A stretch of DNA of 13,775 nt, taken from contig BEXV01005939.1 in the NCBI GenBank assembly GCA_003118195.1, positions 1 to 13,775 on the forward strand, given 5' to 3'. The notes below the pieces were generated by a model. It saw only the letters and a list, made by a program, of their open reading frames with translations. It was not told where the DNA came from and searched no databases. The translations under genes were made by a program, and so were the position numbers. Positions 1-10,350 of this stretch are shown here, in pieces. The stretch is from Hemicentrotus pulcherrimus (lineage: Eukaryota; Echinodermata; Echinoidea; Camarodonta; Strongylocentrotidae). Within the stretch, counting starts at the first letter, position 1, and every line of letters starts with the position of its first letter.

Positions 1-30
1 TCTCTCTCTCTCTCTCTCTATATATATATC
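1..30. repeat. (TC)n-(TA)n microsatellite at the intron 3' end
   Basis: A run of TC dinucleotides passes into TA dinucleotides and stops a few bases before the splice acceptor AG at 34-35. On the + strand the TC part serves as the polypyrimidine tract for the exon that begins at 36. Length variation here could alter acceptor strength. The tract probably continues upstream of the window. Confidence 0.85.
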
Positions 31-35
31 TACAG

Positions 36-201
36 CTCTCTCTTTGAAAGCACTGGTCTATACTGGGTGTTCTTCGAGGCCCATAACAGTTGGACCGTGT
101 GGTTCTGGATCCTCGGTGTAATAGTAGCTTGCTTCCTACCAGACTACATCTTCAAGACCTACTGCTACTATTTCTATCCAAGCAGAGCGGTGGTTGTTAG
201 G
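36..201 (+). CDS. P4-ATPase (phospholipid flippase), internal exon coding TM10 and start of the C-terminal tail
   Basis: This is a partial gene: the ATPase core lies upstream of the window. P4-ATPases move aminophospholipids from the outer to the cytosolic leaflet and usually work with a CDC50 beta subunit. The exon follows an AG at 34-35 after a TC-rich tract; one base completes a split codon. It reads SLFESTGLYWVFF, then EAHNSWTVWF, then a hydrophobic segment ILGVIVACFL, then PDYIFKTYCYYFYPSRAVVVR. The order is loop, TM10 (about residues 18-33 of the exon), then a D-x-x-x-K basic exit and a Pro-Ser motif, as at the end of TM10 in this family. The Y-x-VF, WF, VxC and D-x-x-x-K spacing seems closest to the ATP11 (class 6) subgroup, but that assignment rests on memory. 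It ends AGG|gtgagt, a near-consensus phase-0 donor at 202. Reading through into the intron hits a stop at 259-261. The catalytic P-type motif (DKTGT) and nucleotide-binding domain are not in this window. Confidence 0.82.
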
Positions 202-1420
202 GTGAGTATTACAGGGGGACATGAAAGTGGATGCGTGGGACTGTGCGGGGTTTTCATTTGATCTTGCTAGAGTGTTGCTAGGGTGATATTTTATGGCAAA
301 TTATTATTTTTTAATTATTTGCGCAGGTCTTAGTCCTTTGAATTTTCCAGGAATTTATTAGATGTTGGGTAAAGTATTGTGCTAGTGAAACCTGTAATTG
401 AAGACCACTCAAGGGAGACCACAAATGGAGAGTTTTAGCATTATATGTTTTTTTTTAAATCTTCAAGTGCCATGAGCACCGAAAGATGGACATGGTCGCT
501 ATACAAGTAATCATTATTATTATTATTATCTCAGTACTAAGCAACTTTGCATTATATAAGTGTGTCAACAACAAAAATTGATCAGGATTAAATATTTTGT
601 CAAAAATTGAACAAATTTTGTGAAGTTAAAAACCTAGATTTGTATTTTCTAGTGAAACACAGCCCTATCGGTCAACCATTGTACTATCAGCTGAGAGCCA
701 GGAGGGCATTAACTCAATACTGTAACACAGAGTTAACACAGCAGCAAATGATTGTTATGGGCATGAATATATCTCATGAATCGATATGTCCATGGGAAGT
801 TATAGACTAGCTTAACTCACTGAGTAATGTATTTCTTATTAGAGGCAAGTCCAGGGTGTTTTGTCCCTCATGTTAAGGACTACATGTATATCAAAGGTTT
901 CATTCACCCGATAATCGTATGAAGGTGATACCCCTACTGTAGCTTGGATCAGACAAAACATGAATGAAAATGGCACTTTAAAAGCTGATCTTCAATATGC
1001 CATTATACTTTGTAATGTATAAAAGTGTATGGGATTTTAAAAAATGATCAAGGACTTGGGTCTTGCAGTTTGGCCTTAAAAAAAAAATGTTTTATGCCCT
1101 TTGTGACCGACTCAAAAATCTTGAAATCTATGGTTGGATTTCAAACAAAAAAATGTATCAAAGCATGAAAAATAGCGGCCCAAAGAGGGAGTAAAAAGAG
1201 AAAAGAAAGTATTTCAAAAAAAAAGTTTCTGACCGACCCATGTTTTGGGACCTTAAGGGTAATACAACATCTTTTTTTTTGAAGGCCTTATATTGATACA
1301 CCCTGTACATCAAGTTTAATTTACATATATTTACCAATATGTATAACGCTTTATGTTATATACATGTACATGTACGATGAACCTTATGTGTCAGCTAACC
1401 TGCCCATTTATCTTCCACAG
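202..1420 (+). other. Intron, first part
   Basis: This is non-coding AT-rich sequence after the donor. It contains a short ATT microsatellite (about 513-529), homopolymer A runs, and a stretch at 1075-1262 with repeated gaccgac motifs that may be a decayed dispersed repeat. A 67-codon open frame at 607-810 has no splice context and no recognisable domain, so I treat it as chance. The last 30 bases form a strong splice acceptor with a ctaac branch-site match at 1395-1399 and a pyrimidine run ending in cttccacag. Confidence 0.7.
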
Positions 1421-1492
1421 TTATCTCATCTCATAGCCCGAGTCCTACAAGTATTTGACAAGCTAGGGTATCTAACTTCTGTATTAGAATGA
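1421..1492 (+). CDS. Candidate alternative terminal coding exon of the P4-ATPase
   Basis: An acceptor of near-consensus form ends at 1420, about 22 bases after a ctaac branch-site match. In the phase supplied by the donor at 201 the sequence reads LSHLIARVLQ, then VFDKLGYLTSVLE, and stops at TGA 1490-1492. The other two phases stop within 5 and 12 codons. The 23-residue tail is rich in leucine and valine at spacings that could form an amphipathic helix. A poly(A) signal with flanking elements follows about 250 bases later, so the whole looks like a self-contained last exon. Splicing here would give a flippase ending soon after TM10, lacking the SSNK...NTD tail coded at 13287. Mammalian ATP11A and ATP11C are known to have C-terminal splice variants, which makes this plausible. 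It is a prediction from splice, phase and 3'-end signals. A short open frame can arise by chance, and I recognise no conserved sequence in it. Confidence 0.42.
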   Translation, partial: LSHLIARVLQVFDKLGYLTSVLE

Positions 1493-1770
1493 TTCGCATC
1501 CACCCCCCTCCCTCCCCCTTCTCCCCTTAGTGCTTTAGCTTGTAACCTGGTCTGATGTGGTTTGTTTAAGTTCTACAAGTCTGTGCCGAGTTATGGGTTG
1601 TGTTAGTAACTCAGTAAGGAATAAGTTGAATTCATCATCAAAAGTGTTGGGTTCTTTTGCGCAGAGGGTCGTGGAAGATGAAAAATGTATTGCAGTACTC
1701 TAAGCAAAACCGTGGACATACGAGTACAATGTATATTGTACACAAATAAAGATCTTGGTGATAAATGATC
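1493..1770 (+). other. Possible 3' UTR of the alternative terminal exon
   Basis: This runs from the stop at 1492 to the candidate cleavage region about 10-20 bases past the AATAAA at 1745. It starts with a C-rich run (about 1500-1526) and has no further reading frame of note. If the 1421 exon is not used, this is simply intron. Confidence 0.35.
1745..1750 (+). promoter_or_regulatory. Candidate poly(A) signal AATAAA
   Basis: A canonical hexamer is preceded by two TGTA elements (1730-1733 and 1737-1740), the type of site bound by cleavage factor I. It is followed by a G/T-rich stretch (ttggtg, 1755-1760). The full arrangement lies about 250 bases downstream of the stop at 1492. AATAAA is common in AT-rich DNA (other copies near 4155, 5723, 7855 and 9911), so the flanking elements and the position carry most of the weight. 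Confidence 0.45.
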
Positions 1771-4700
1771 TCAACTAATGAGCTTTATTCTACCAGAGCT
1801 TGGTCAATGAGTTAACTTGATTCATCTTATAGTCTGGTTTGTGTTTGGCTCTGCTCAAATCCTTTAGTCTGGTGAGTGTGAGACTGTTTCAGGTTTTGAG
1901 CTACATCACTACGGATGTACCCCCCTCCCCTTAGCTTGTGAGACTGCATTCTCGTAACAAGACATTAACCCTGATTTGTTGTTGGAGATTGACAAAAATG
2001 AATGGAAGTTTGAAAGACGCATGGCCCGCTGTTTTGCGATTAAATGCATGAATATGTATGACACAGTGATGTTATAACAGAGTGTTGTGTATTAGGAAGC
2101 AGGGAAAGACATCCTATCCAAAATGGATGCAACATGTATCCCAAGGTCCCAAGATTCAATAGCTGAGATTGCAGATTCAGCTTCTCCATGTAATCTATGT
2201 GTTACTTGTCAGTTCATACTTGCATTTGACATCTGACCTTTGACCTTGCCTTACAGCAGAAATTGTAACCTTGCTTTGGAATGTTTAAATTGGAATGGTT
2301 AGCTTTGAACTTTTGAAGCATGGAGAATAAGTAGACACTTGTTTGGATCCATTGACTCACAATTCACATTTATTTTGAGTAGGTGTTCTTATGGAAGAGT
2401 AGCAGTTTCATTTTAGTGTAAAAGCACAATCCAGTTTAATAGAATCGATGTGATTTTAAGTACACTGTAACAAAATGTTTGCAGCCATTTAAAATAGAAC
2501 TTTGTATTCAAAGTTTTTGTTTGATGTTGTTATTCATATCGTTTGACCATGCAGATATCCAGCATAACAAAACTCTGATTAATTTTCAATGCCCTTTTTT
2601 TGTTTTGTTAAAACACAGTATAGACCTACTGGTATCCTGTTTGAGTTTGGTAATATTGATGTACAGTACATGTACATATAGGGGAATGAAAGGGAGATCT
2701 AAGTTATCTGTAGTACGGACAAATCAAAGGGGGATTTCTTTGTGATGGACACAAAATGAGAAATGACCTTGAATATGGATGGCATAATTCAAAACAGTTT
2801 CCATATTTGGATGAAAGATTTATTTCAAAATCAAACAGTAACAATCGTAAGCGTTGTACATTTTTTTAAATTTAACGTTTGAAAAGGATGATTTGGAGAA
2901 AAAAAGACTGCAGCTCTTTGATTTGTTTTATTTTTGTTTGTCTATGGATAGTTTCCATTCATCGATTATAAGGTTTTGTTTATTTCCTGTCAGATGTTTT
3001 TAAAAGCAGACCTACAAGTACATTTACATGTACATGAAGAAGAAGGTAAAAAGGTGATGGCTTATCACATTAATATTGCATGTCAGCATTTGGGAAAATA
3101 TTGTGGCACGTAATGGTGAGAATGTAATCAATATTCCTGAAAAACAATCAAACAAACAGGTAATGAACACAAAGAAAACTCTCAAAAGATATGAAAGTTA
3201 CCAGTGATGGTCCAAAGTAAAATTATATTAAATATGACATGTAGATACCATGTGAATCTTTTTATGTCATGAGATTTTTAGTTCAAAAGAAATTGCTAGG
3301 CAATGCAGGTAAAATGTCATATTCTATAGTTTTATATTCTCTATTTTTGAAGGGGTCCTCTTTTTTTACATGGAATATAATGGGTTTCAATATATGGGAA
3401 TTTTAAAAAGTATTATTAGTCTTTATTATTATTCCATTAAGAACTTTGTCTAAGATATCAACTTGAATTTTTTGTTGGAAAATGTTTCTTATCTCTCTAT
3501 TAATGATTTCATGATGCACGTGCTTACAATGAATGTAAGGGCATATTTATCATGACCGTTCCAAAGGATTGGTGAATACATGCATGGGGTTACAGTAATT
3601 GATTTCTTTGTATTGCCAATGGTATGATGCATGCTGGGTAATGATATTAGCCACAAAGGTATTGAATGAAGAGTGTTTGATGGTGGAACATTAAAGGAGC
3701 TACGTGAAGCTGCTGTGAAACTGCCACTTTGAGAACTTACATGTAGTTCCCACCCTTCTCTCCATGCAATGACCACCCCACCCAACCTCAAGAGTCTGGT
3801 AGTTGCCCAAACTAAATTGTAGTCTGATCTGATGCATGGAGTAGAAGTGAAATAGAAGTTTGAAAGCCAATATGCAATCAATTCTTTTGATGTTGAAGAT
3901 CCCAGCATTGATTGCAGATTTGTGAAGCTTTGCAGCTCGTATAATGACTAACACTTGCGTAATTTTATTTTTTTAATGTTTAATTTGAATTTTATAAATG
4001 GATAATTACTGCACAGATTGACATAGCTTATAACCCTTACTGTACGTTTGTACCTTGCATACTTTTAACATAATTATGAAGGGTATGATTTTTAATGCAC
4101 CTTTAATGGTGAATGACTTTTGTAGTATGAGGAAAATTCTAATGATAGAATACTAAATAAATCAATTTCATCTTTATTCACCAAAGACAATATTGGTGAC
4201 TATTGACTACAACATTTATATTTGCTCAAAAATCATATATCATGTGAAATATTTCAAAAGTTATTGATCACATTGATATAGTTTCCTTCAATTTATATCA
4301 AATTTATCAAATTTCAAAGATCTAAAAATTTAATATAATAATGAAATTACCTTCCATGATAAAGATATGGTGACAATGGTAGTGATTGCACTCTTGTTTA
4401 GAAACCTCATATGCATTTAAAAATTTTTCTGTTGCTTTTCCCCACATTTTATTTCCCATGCATCCGCTACATGGCTTATTTACGCTGGTTTCCATGACGA
4501 CCAACATCACTGCGTGCATGACGATGTGTGGCATTTTGATTCCATCCCGATTCCTGCCATTTTCTTCACTCCCAATTTTGTCTGTTCTTCACTTCCAATA
4601 CATTTGCACACTATCTTTCACAAACTTTCGATTTGTTCCCATTTTTGTTCATTGGCTTTTACATCCATATGCTGAACTGAAATTGTTCTGAATTATTGTA

Positions 4701-5097
4701 TTCAAAATATCTTGACAAATTCACAATTCATACATGCTATGTTACTTTGTATGTTTTAACTGTCACTTCAAATCACTCTTTTTTAAATGTTTTTGTGAGG
4801 TACATTTACCATTTCATCTCCAATCCTAAATTTAACGCCCTTATTTCACACATTTCTCATATTTGTTGAACACCCAATATTACATGATGCAAATACCGAA
4901 TGGCACACACATGCACCTATAAAAATGCTTCGATTATTGTGAATACAATTGAACTCGCATCGAATGTATGCACTGAAATTTGGCACTGCTTTTTCACAAC
5001 ATAAACACAATGCAATTGATTGCTGTCAACACCTTTGAGATCTTTCCACCTGTATTTTGTTTTTGTTTTCTGCTCACTCCAATCTCTGCCTTGCCCT
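1771..5097. other. Long intron section without a supported gene
   Basis: This is AT-rich sequence with several tacatgta words before 3746 and none from there to about 6180. Open frames at 2479-2745 (+), 3489-3908 (-), 3700-3954 (-), 4322-4534 (-) and 4386-4691 (+) lack splice context, domain motifs or convincing composition. The section 4400-5097 is noticeably poor in G on the + strand, leading into the pyrimidine-only tract. I see no RNA gene or transposon protein here. Confidence 0.65.
2234..2246 (-). promoter_or_regulatory. Perfect DR1 nuclear-receptor half-site pair
   Basis: The + strand reads TGACCT, one T, TGACCT. The - strand is therefore AGGTCA, one A, AGGTCA: two perfect half-sites in direct orientation with one spacer base. 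This is the class of site bound by HNF4, COUP-TF and RXR heterodimers. The motif is exact, but there is no evidence of an enhancer here and function is inferred only. Confidence 0.3.
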
Positions 5098-5430
5098 GTC
5101 CCCCTTTGTTCTTACAAATTGTGTCTTTTATCTCGCCTTCCCCCTTCCCCTTCCCTCCTTTCTCCCTTTCTCTCCCCTTTTCATCCATTCTCCTCTTCAC
5201 CTTTCCCCTTCCCCTTTCCCCTTTCTCCCTCTCACTCCCCCTCCTCATCCATTCTCCTCTCGCCTTTCCCCTTCCCTTCCCCCTTTCTCCCTCTCTCTCC
5301 CTCTCATTCAATTCTTCTCTTGCCTCCTCCCCCTCCCCCTTCCCCCTTCCACCCTCTCTCTCCCCCCTTTCACCTCTTTCCCCTTTCTCATTCAATTCTT
5401 CTCTCGCCTCCTCCCCCTCCCCTTTGCTTC
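5098..5430. repeat. Polypyrimidine/polypurine minisatellite
   Basis: About 330 bases of the + strand are nearly all C and T, with very few purines. Inside is a degenerate repeat whose units start with catccattctcctct or cattcaattcttctct, at about 5182, 5246, 5305 and 5389. The spacings are therefore 64, 59 and 84 bases. The first two units and the last two units resemble each other most, which suggests stepwise duplication. Overlapping open frames on both strands (Ser/Pro/Leu-rich on +, Glu/Gly/Arg-rich on -) are products of this composition, not genes. The mirror-like symmetry of such tracts can allow triplex (H-DNA) structure. Confidence 0.85.
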
Positions 5431-5902
5431 CTGCATCGATCAAACCCCTCCTGCTTCTATGTTGGCCTTAATGGTGCAAATGAGCAGAGAAATGATGATG
5501 ATGCATGCATGTCGTGCATTCGATGGCATCGGCGTCACTCTAGTCGTCTTGAGAACAGTTCGGATGCCGACATTACACACAGTGATGCACATCTAGGTAG
5601 GGGTCACGTGATTAGTCAATATTTGTCTTGTTTTCTCAGAAATTTCTTGTGGGTAATTGAGCTGGATTGCTAATGATTGGTTAGGGAAAAGAGCTGTGCT
5701 TTTTATTCATCTTAGTTGCATGTAAATAAATATGATAAATTTTGACATTCATTGCTATATTTCTGTATGCCATCATTGTATAATTGATTTTATTTATTTA
5801 TCTGTATTTTGAAATTTTACTGTTCTCTCCAAAGTTTTCAAATTCTGTCATCTGTCTCATTTTGTGGAAGTGTTAAAAAAATCTTTATATTGTATCTATT
5901 TG
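5431..5902. other. Intron between two pyrimidine tracts
   Basis: Ordinary mixed sequence with a short atg-rich stretch (about 5490-5510). The open frames running through it are extensions of the low-complexity frames from the preceding tract. Nothing else is recognised. Confidence 0.6.
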
Positions 5903-5953
5903 TCTCTTTCTCTTTCTCTCTTTCTCTCTCCCTATCTCTCCCTCTCTTTCTCT
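5903..5953. repeat. CT-rich microsatellite
   Basis: About 50 bases of tctc, tttctctc and ccctctct blocks. It creates two short Ser/Leu/Phe-rich open frames (5809-6000 and 5864-6052) that have no other support. Confidence 0.85.
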
Positions 5954-7046
5954 GTATACTCCATTTCTGTGAAGATTGGCTCCCATTCCATTTTTTCTAA
6001 GAATAGACAGGAACAGAAGTTCCCTTTTCCCTCCATTTTTACAGTCTACTAATATTGCAATTTTCTTTTTTCATAAATGATGTGAGACCAATTCTAGCTG
6101 TACTCAAGAACATGTTTATCCATTTGTATTTGATTTTCATGGAGTTCATGAACATTTCTAATTTCATTTTTAAAATTCCTATCATACATGTACATCCTCC
6201 CAATTTACATCATATTACTGTGTAAATAGATAAGTTGTAGATTGTATAGAATTAATGAGCGATATAAAATGAATTATTAAAAAGAAAATTATATATTGAT
6301 TAATAGATATAAATGTTTATTTCAAAGGCTTAATGCATATATCAAAAACCAAAGAAAAACATTTTGTATTTATTTCCTTTTAAAACTTGGGAAGCATAAT
6401 TTGTAGGTCAAGTTCAGTGAGACCATTTTTTACTGTCTGGGCTTCTAGTTGAAAAATAATTTTGGAGGAGTATCTTTAAGCAAACATGTAATAAGGAAGG
6501 GGGAAGATCAGTAGACAGATGTTAAACACATGCAAATTTGCATATAAGGCGGAAGGACATTATTACATGTAACTCATATATTTTTCCACACAGTTTACAT
6601 GTAGTTCTGTCTCACAGCTGGTGATATATGTTAGACTGCTATTGATTTAGCTAAGCTGTAGTTTGCATGATGCTCTAGTAGTTGTTGTGTGTTTATTAGT
6701 TTATACTTTTATCAGAGAGTAAAGTTCATTATCCTTTAGTACAAAGTTAACATCCTTCCTACTATCTTCTGACAGTAGATGTATACTCCTTTTGATTTAC
6801 CTGACCTGTATTTTGCATATGGTATGCTTGTCTACATGTATATTTGTCTACATGTATATTTGAGACTAAAACTTACAGTTAACTACTAAATCAATCATAC
6901 CCTTTGAAGTGGTTGAATTAGAGCTTTGGTTGAATATTTTTAGATGTTTTTGTTTTAATACATGTATGTCACTTTTTCGCATACGTAAACAATTACAAAC
7001 ATTGGGAAGGCTATGAATAATTTAGTTGTTATTAACTGTTTGTGCT
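5954..7046. other. Intron section without a supported gene
   Basis: This is AT-rich sequence in which tacatgta words reappear from about 6185. It includes an exact 16-base tandem duplication at 6830-6861. No open frame of interest is seen on either strand. Confidence 0.6.
6830..6861. repeat. Exact 2 x 16-bp tandem duplication
   Basis: The unit gtctacatgtatattt occurs twice with no mismatch and contains the tacatgta palindrome. Copy 1 is 6830-6845 and copy 2 is 6846-6861. The identity indicates a recent event. Confidence 0.9.
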
Positions 7047-7403
7047 TTAAAGCCCCTCTAAAGTGTTGTGAGCCCCAACAATTTGATGGAAAAATTTCGC
7101 TTACCGGTAAATTGTATCATAATGTGAAAGAGGATGTCATTTAAGACACACTTCTGCAAAGATTTTCCCCCCCAAAAAAAATGTATGTAAAGGCAAATAT
7201 ATAGACATAATTTGGGTTTTCTGTTGTACGCAGAAAACCTAAAGTATGTACTCTTTCATCAATAATCAAATTTAAACACATTTGTTTTGAAAATCCTTGC
7301 AGAAATGTGTCTTAAATGACATCCTCTTTCACATTATGATACAATCTTAGTGAAATTTTGCCACTAAATGTTTGGGGCTCTCAACAATTTAGAGGGGCTT
7401 TAA
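7047..7403. mobile_element. TTAA-flanked near-palindromic foldback element (MITE-like)
   Basis: The element is an almost continuous inverted repeat. The left end begins AGCCCCTCTAAA at 7051 and the right end, read on the - strand from 7399, begins with the same 12 bases. Forty bases at 7111-7150 are the exact reverse complement of 7306-7345. Weaker pairing continues inward, and the centre is a hairpin with 9-base arms (7215-7223 and 7231-7239) around a 7-base loop. TTAA lies immediately outside both ends (7047-7050 and 7400-7403), as expected for a TTAA target duplication of the piggyBac type. The termini do not start with the usual CCY bases of that group, so the superfamily is unsure. There is no transposase frame, so it would be non-autonomous. 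A transcript through it would fold into a long double-stranded hairpin. Confidence 0.8.
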
Positions 7404-7658
7404 ATATTCATTATGTGCTTGTTATACAAACTGTAATCTGTGCCTTTATTTCTTTTCCCATTGCTCTCCCCTGCCCTTCCTTGCTTCAGTTGTGAGTGGC
7501 TTGTTTGGAGACACAGAGTTCTAAAGAGCTTTCCCCCCATTGCTTCCTTGTACATAGAGTACGTAGTGTGTGAATTTGTTGAGAGGTAGAAAGGCATTAG
7601 CATTTAATATCGCAAGTTCAAAGTGGCATTCTAAATTATGACTGTAAAGCATGCAATC

Positions 7659-7861
7659 TGGGGCAGATCAAGAATTTTTGAAAAAGGGGCACAATTTAGA
7701 TTTTGTTTTCTTCTGACAAGCCACCCCCTCCCCCACCGAACATACAAAAAACAAAATTGTCATCACTTTTTAAAGGAGGCACATTTTTGTGTTTTTTGCA
7801 TATCATTTGGGTTTTACAAGGGTAGGCATGGGACAATTGAGCCCCCCCCCCCAGAAATAAA
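7659..7861. repeat. Probable remnant of a dispersed repeat
   Basis: The segment opens with ggggcagatcaagaattttt and an A/G run, has C-rich runs near 7723-7737 and ends in a run of 10-11 C near 7842-7853 followed by agaaataaaaaa. From memory, similar ggggc-gatc-agaattttt-gaaaaagggg sequence occurs in repeats of marine invertebrate genomes. A 77-codon open frame (7638-7871) lies across it and shows no domain. The family name is unknown to me. Confidence 0.35.
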
Positions 7862-10350
7862 AAAGACATGATTAGGTAATCTTGTTAACTCATCAGAATC
7901 AAGATATATCTAAAGTGCTCCTTTGAAATAAGTGAGTATTCTTCAACTTGGCAACACTGATATATTTTCTCAAGCTAAACTGCAAATAAATGCAGTAAAA
8001 CAGAACAATCTCAGTTCAACTTTCTGTAGTGTAACTAAAAAAAAAGAGACAGATAACAGACTTAAATTGTGCCTTTTTTCATCCATTATGCTAACAATTG
8101 CTGCTATCATATAATTGTATGCAAAGCAGAAACCCAGATAAAATAGGAAAACCGACAGGAATTTAAAAGTATTTGGTTCACGCCCAAATTGTGCAAAAAT
8201 ATTCATTTCATAGCATGGCATAGTTATAATTTTTAATGTCACTTAGAGTTTTATGTACACCTATTTTCTTCTGCACTTGTTTACTAGTTTAGCCTTGAAA
8301 AGTGTGTTTATGCATGATTCCTGAAATCACTTTGCATGTATTCATTTGACTGAGTTTCACACTTTCATTTCCTGAATGCATTTTGGAATTTTAGAATTTG
8401 TAGGAAAAAGAAAATGGAAAAACTATAAAGCTCATATTTTCATCATGAGATGTAAATGCGTTGGTAATATCTGTGGGAAAAAAAAACATCAAATATACCT
8501 ACATATATATTGACAGCTGTATCTTGAGTTAAAATATTTTCTGAACTGAAATTTTGCCTAGGGTCTATTTGAATATTAAAGTCAGTTAGTCATCTGTGTG
8601 TGGTTTGCAGTGCTGTTCCACTGGGGCATCATTTCTTATCTTTGATCTGATTTGAATATTTATCTATTTGTATCAATCATCTATCCTGCCTCTGATGTAT
8701 GCAACCTGTGTTTTTTCCCTTGTAGTTAACTCTATTCAGTTTTTAAGACATTTGAGTACTAGTTCTTCACATTGTGCAAACTGTATGGATCGGTCCACAT
8801 GTGTTTATGCATGTTTCATGAAATTCATTTCAATTCAAGTTGATTTCACATCTCTTTAAAAACACATCAAAAGATATTCAAACAGATCAGTATAAATTAA
8901 ACAATATGAATATAACAACATTTATGTAAATGGCACTATATGTATGAGAAGGATGAAGGGTGATGGATCACTTTGCATGTACAAGAACATATATACCGGT
9001 ACTCTGAATTTCAAGTAAAGCATAGGCAGGAGAATGCCAGAGATTTATTTTTAAAAAGAGTCTTTAATTCACTACTTTTCGCAAAATTGAAGATGGGGTT
9101 GATGTGGTTTTGTTTAGAAAATAAAAATGGGTAAACTCGTGGGAAGTAAAGGAATGATAATTTCCTTATCTGAAAACTTTCCAATTTCATGAGACTATTA
9201 TTTCATTTGTCATTACTGTACCACTTTTATGAAATACCACCACCCCCCCCCCACTCCCTGAAAAACAGGTTTCAATTTATAGCTGCTCTGTAATTTTGTT
9301 CTCTCTCTGGACTCCCTAGGAGCTTGTAATGTATCTTGCAAACCAATGATATTTCCTAGATGTTATCTTTCTCAATTAGTTTGCATCTGCATCTTTCCTC
9401 ATGGAGCATTTCAGAGCTATTATATGTGGATGCTTGTAGTTATTAATTGTGGCCCAATTTTTCTCAGATGTTGTGTATTCAAGTATACAAGGGAGTGCAT
9501 CTTCATACATATATATGTATTTCAAATTTCACTCATTTTGACATTCATTTTTTGAAATGTTTTACAGATAATATCAATATTCACTTTAATGTTATACATG
9601 TACATATGCCTAAATTATTAACATTTTAGACACACCTTCATTAACATCACATCTACTTCATGTACATGTAGTTAGTTTGCCAATACATTAATACATTTTC
9701 TATTATGCATCTATTGGATAATTGAGGTTTGGTTTAATCATGATATATTATTAAGTTCTTAATTGTGCATGCTGTTTAACAATTTTGTATTCTTCTTGGT
9801 GAAACTTAAGAAGAAAGCTTACTTTATATTGATAGATGAATCTACGCTCACGTAGCACGATGACATAAATGATATGTATGTGCATGTGGTAGATTTGTTT
9901 GATAAAATGAAAATAAATGTTACGTTAGATACTTTGAATCTCGTACCGTTAAACCTGTACGATATGATTTGGTATGAAATTGTTATTAGAAGTATTTAAA
10001 GGTTGTTGTTTTGTCACGGCAGATTTCAAATCGGGAGGGGCATAATGCCAAAATTTTATCACAATCAGAATTGGAGGTTATTGCTGAAAAGAAGAAATAT
10101 TTGCAAATCAGATACGTGTACATGTATGACCTTTAAACCAATCATTTTTTAAGGAATACTCATTTTCAGACATTTCTACCACATGGTGGTGGAATTTAAC
10201 TTCTAATAAGAAAAAAAACACGTACAATCTCTTCATGCTCTAGAATGTTGATGCACGAATGAATTGACCTACATTTATACTCTTCATTTTCATTTACTGT
10301 GCTGACATTTTTTGTATGTTTGTGTGTGTGTCTGTCTTTCATGTTAACAG
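7862..10350. other. Long intron section without a supported gene
   Basis: AT-rich sequence with homopolymer runs, for example C at about 9243-9252 and A near 8478-8486. Overlapping short frames on both strands (about 7932-8242, 8668-8859, 9346-9629) are leucine, phenylalanine and isoleucine rich, as chance frames in AT-rich DNA tend to be. The last 50 bases form a good acceptor: a ctgac branch-site match at 10302-10306, a GT/CT-rich pyrimidine tract and atgttaacag ending at 10350. Confidence 0.6.

Noticed and set aside
607..810. 67-codon + strand frame near the first exon
   Set aside because: No good acceptor immediately before it, no donor at its end, and no family resemblance.
1075..1262. 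Segment with repeated gaccgac motifs and A runs that may be a dispersed repeat
   Set aside because: No clear ends, no inverted or target repeats, and no family I can name, so I do not list it as an element.
3489..3908. 139-codon open frame on the - strand
   Set aside because: No recognisable motif, no promoter or splice context, and another chance frame overlaps it on the same strand.
4386..4691. 101-codon hydrophobic open frame on the + strand
   Set aside because: Phe/Leu/His-rich composition matches chance translation of T- and C-rich DNA; it resembles no membrane protein family.
4980..5673. Long overlapping open frames on both strands (up to 217 codons)
   Set aside because: They are caused by the pyrimidine-only tract: Ser/Pro/Leu-rich on one strand and Glu/Gly/Arg-rich on the other, with no domain or splice context.
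6578..6660. Acceptor-like ttttccacacag with an 18-codon phase-0 frame
   Set aside because: It has no following poly(A) signal or good donor, and similar pyrimidine-AG sites recur by chance across the intron (for example near 5639 and 9319).
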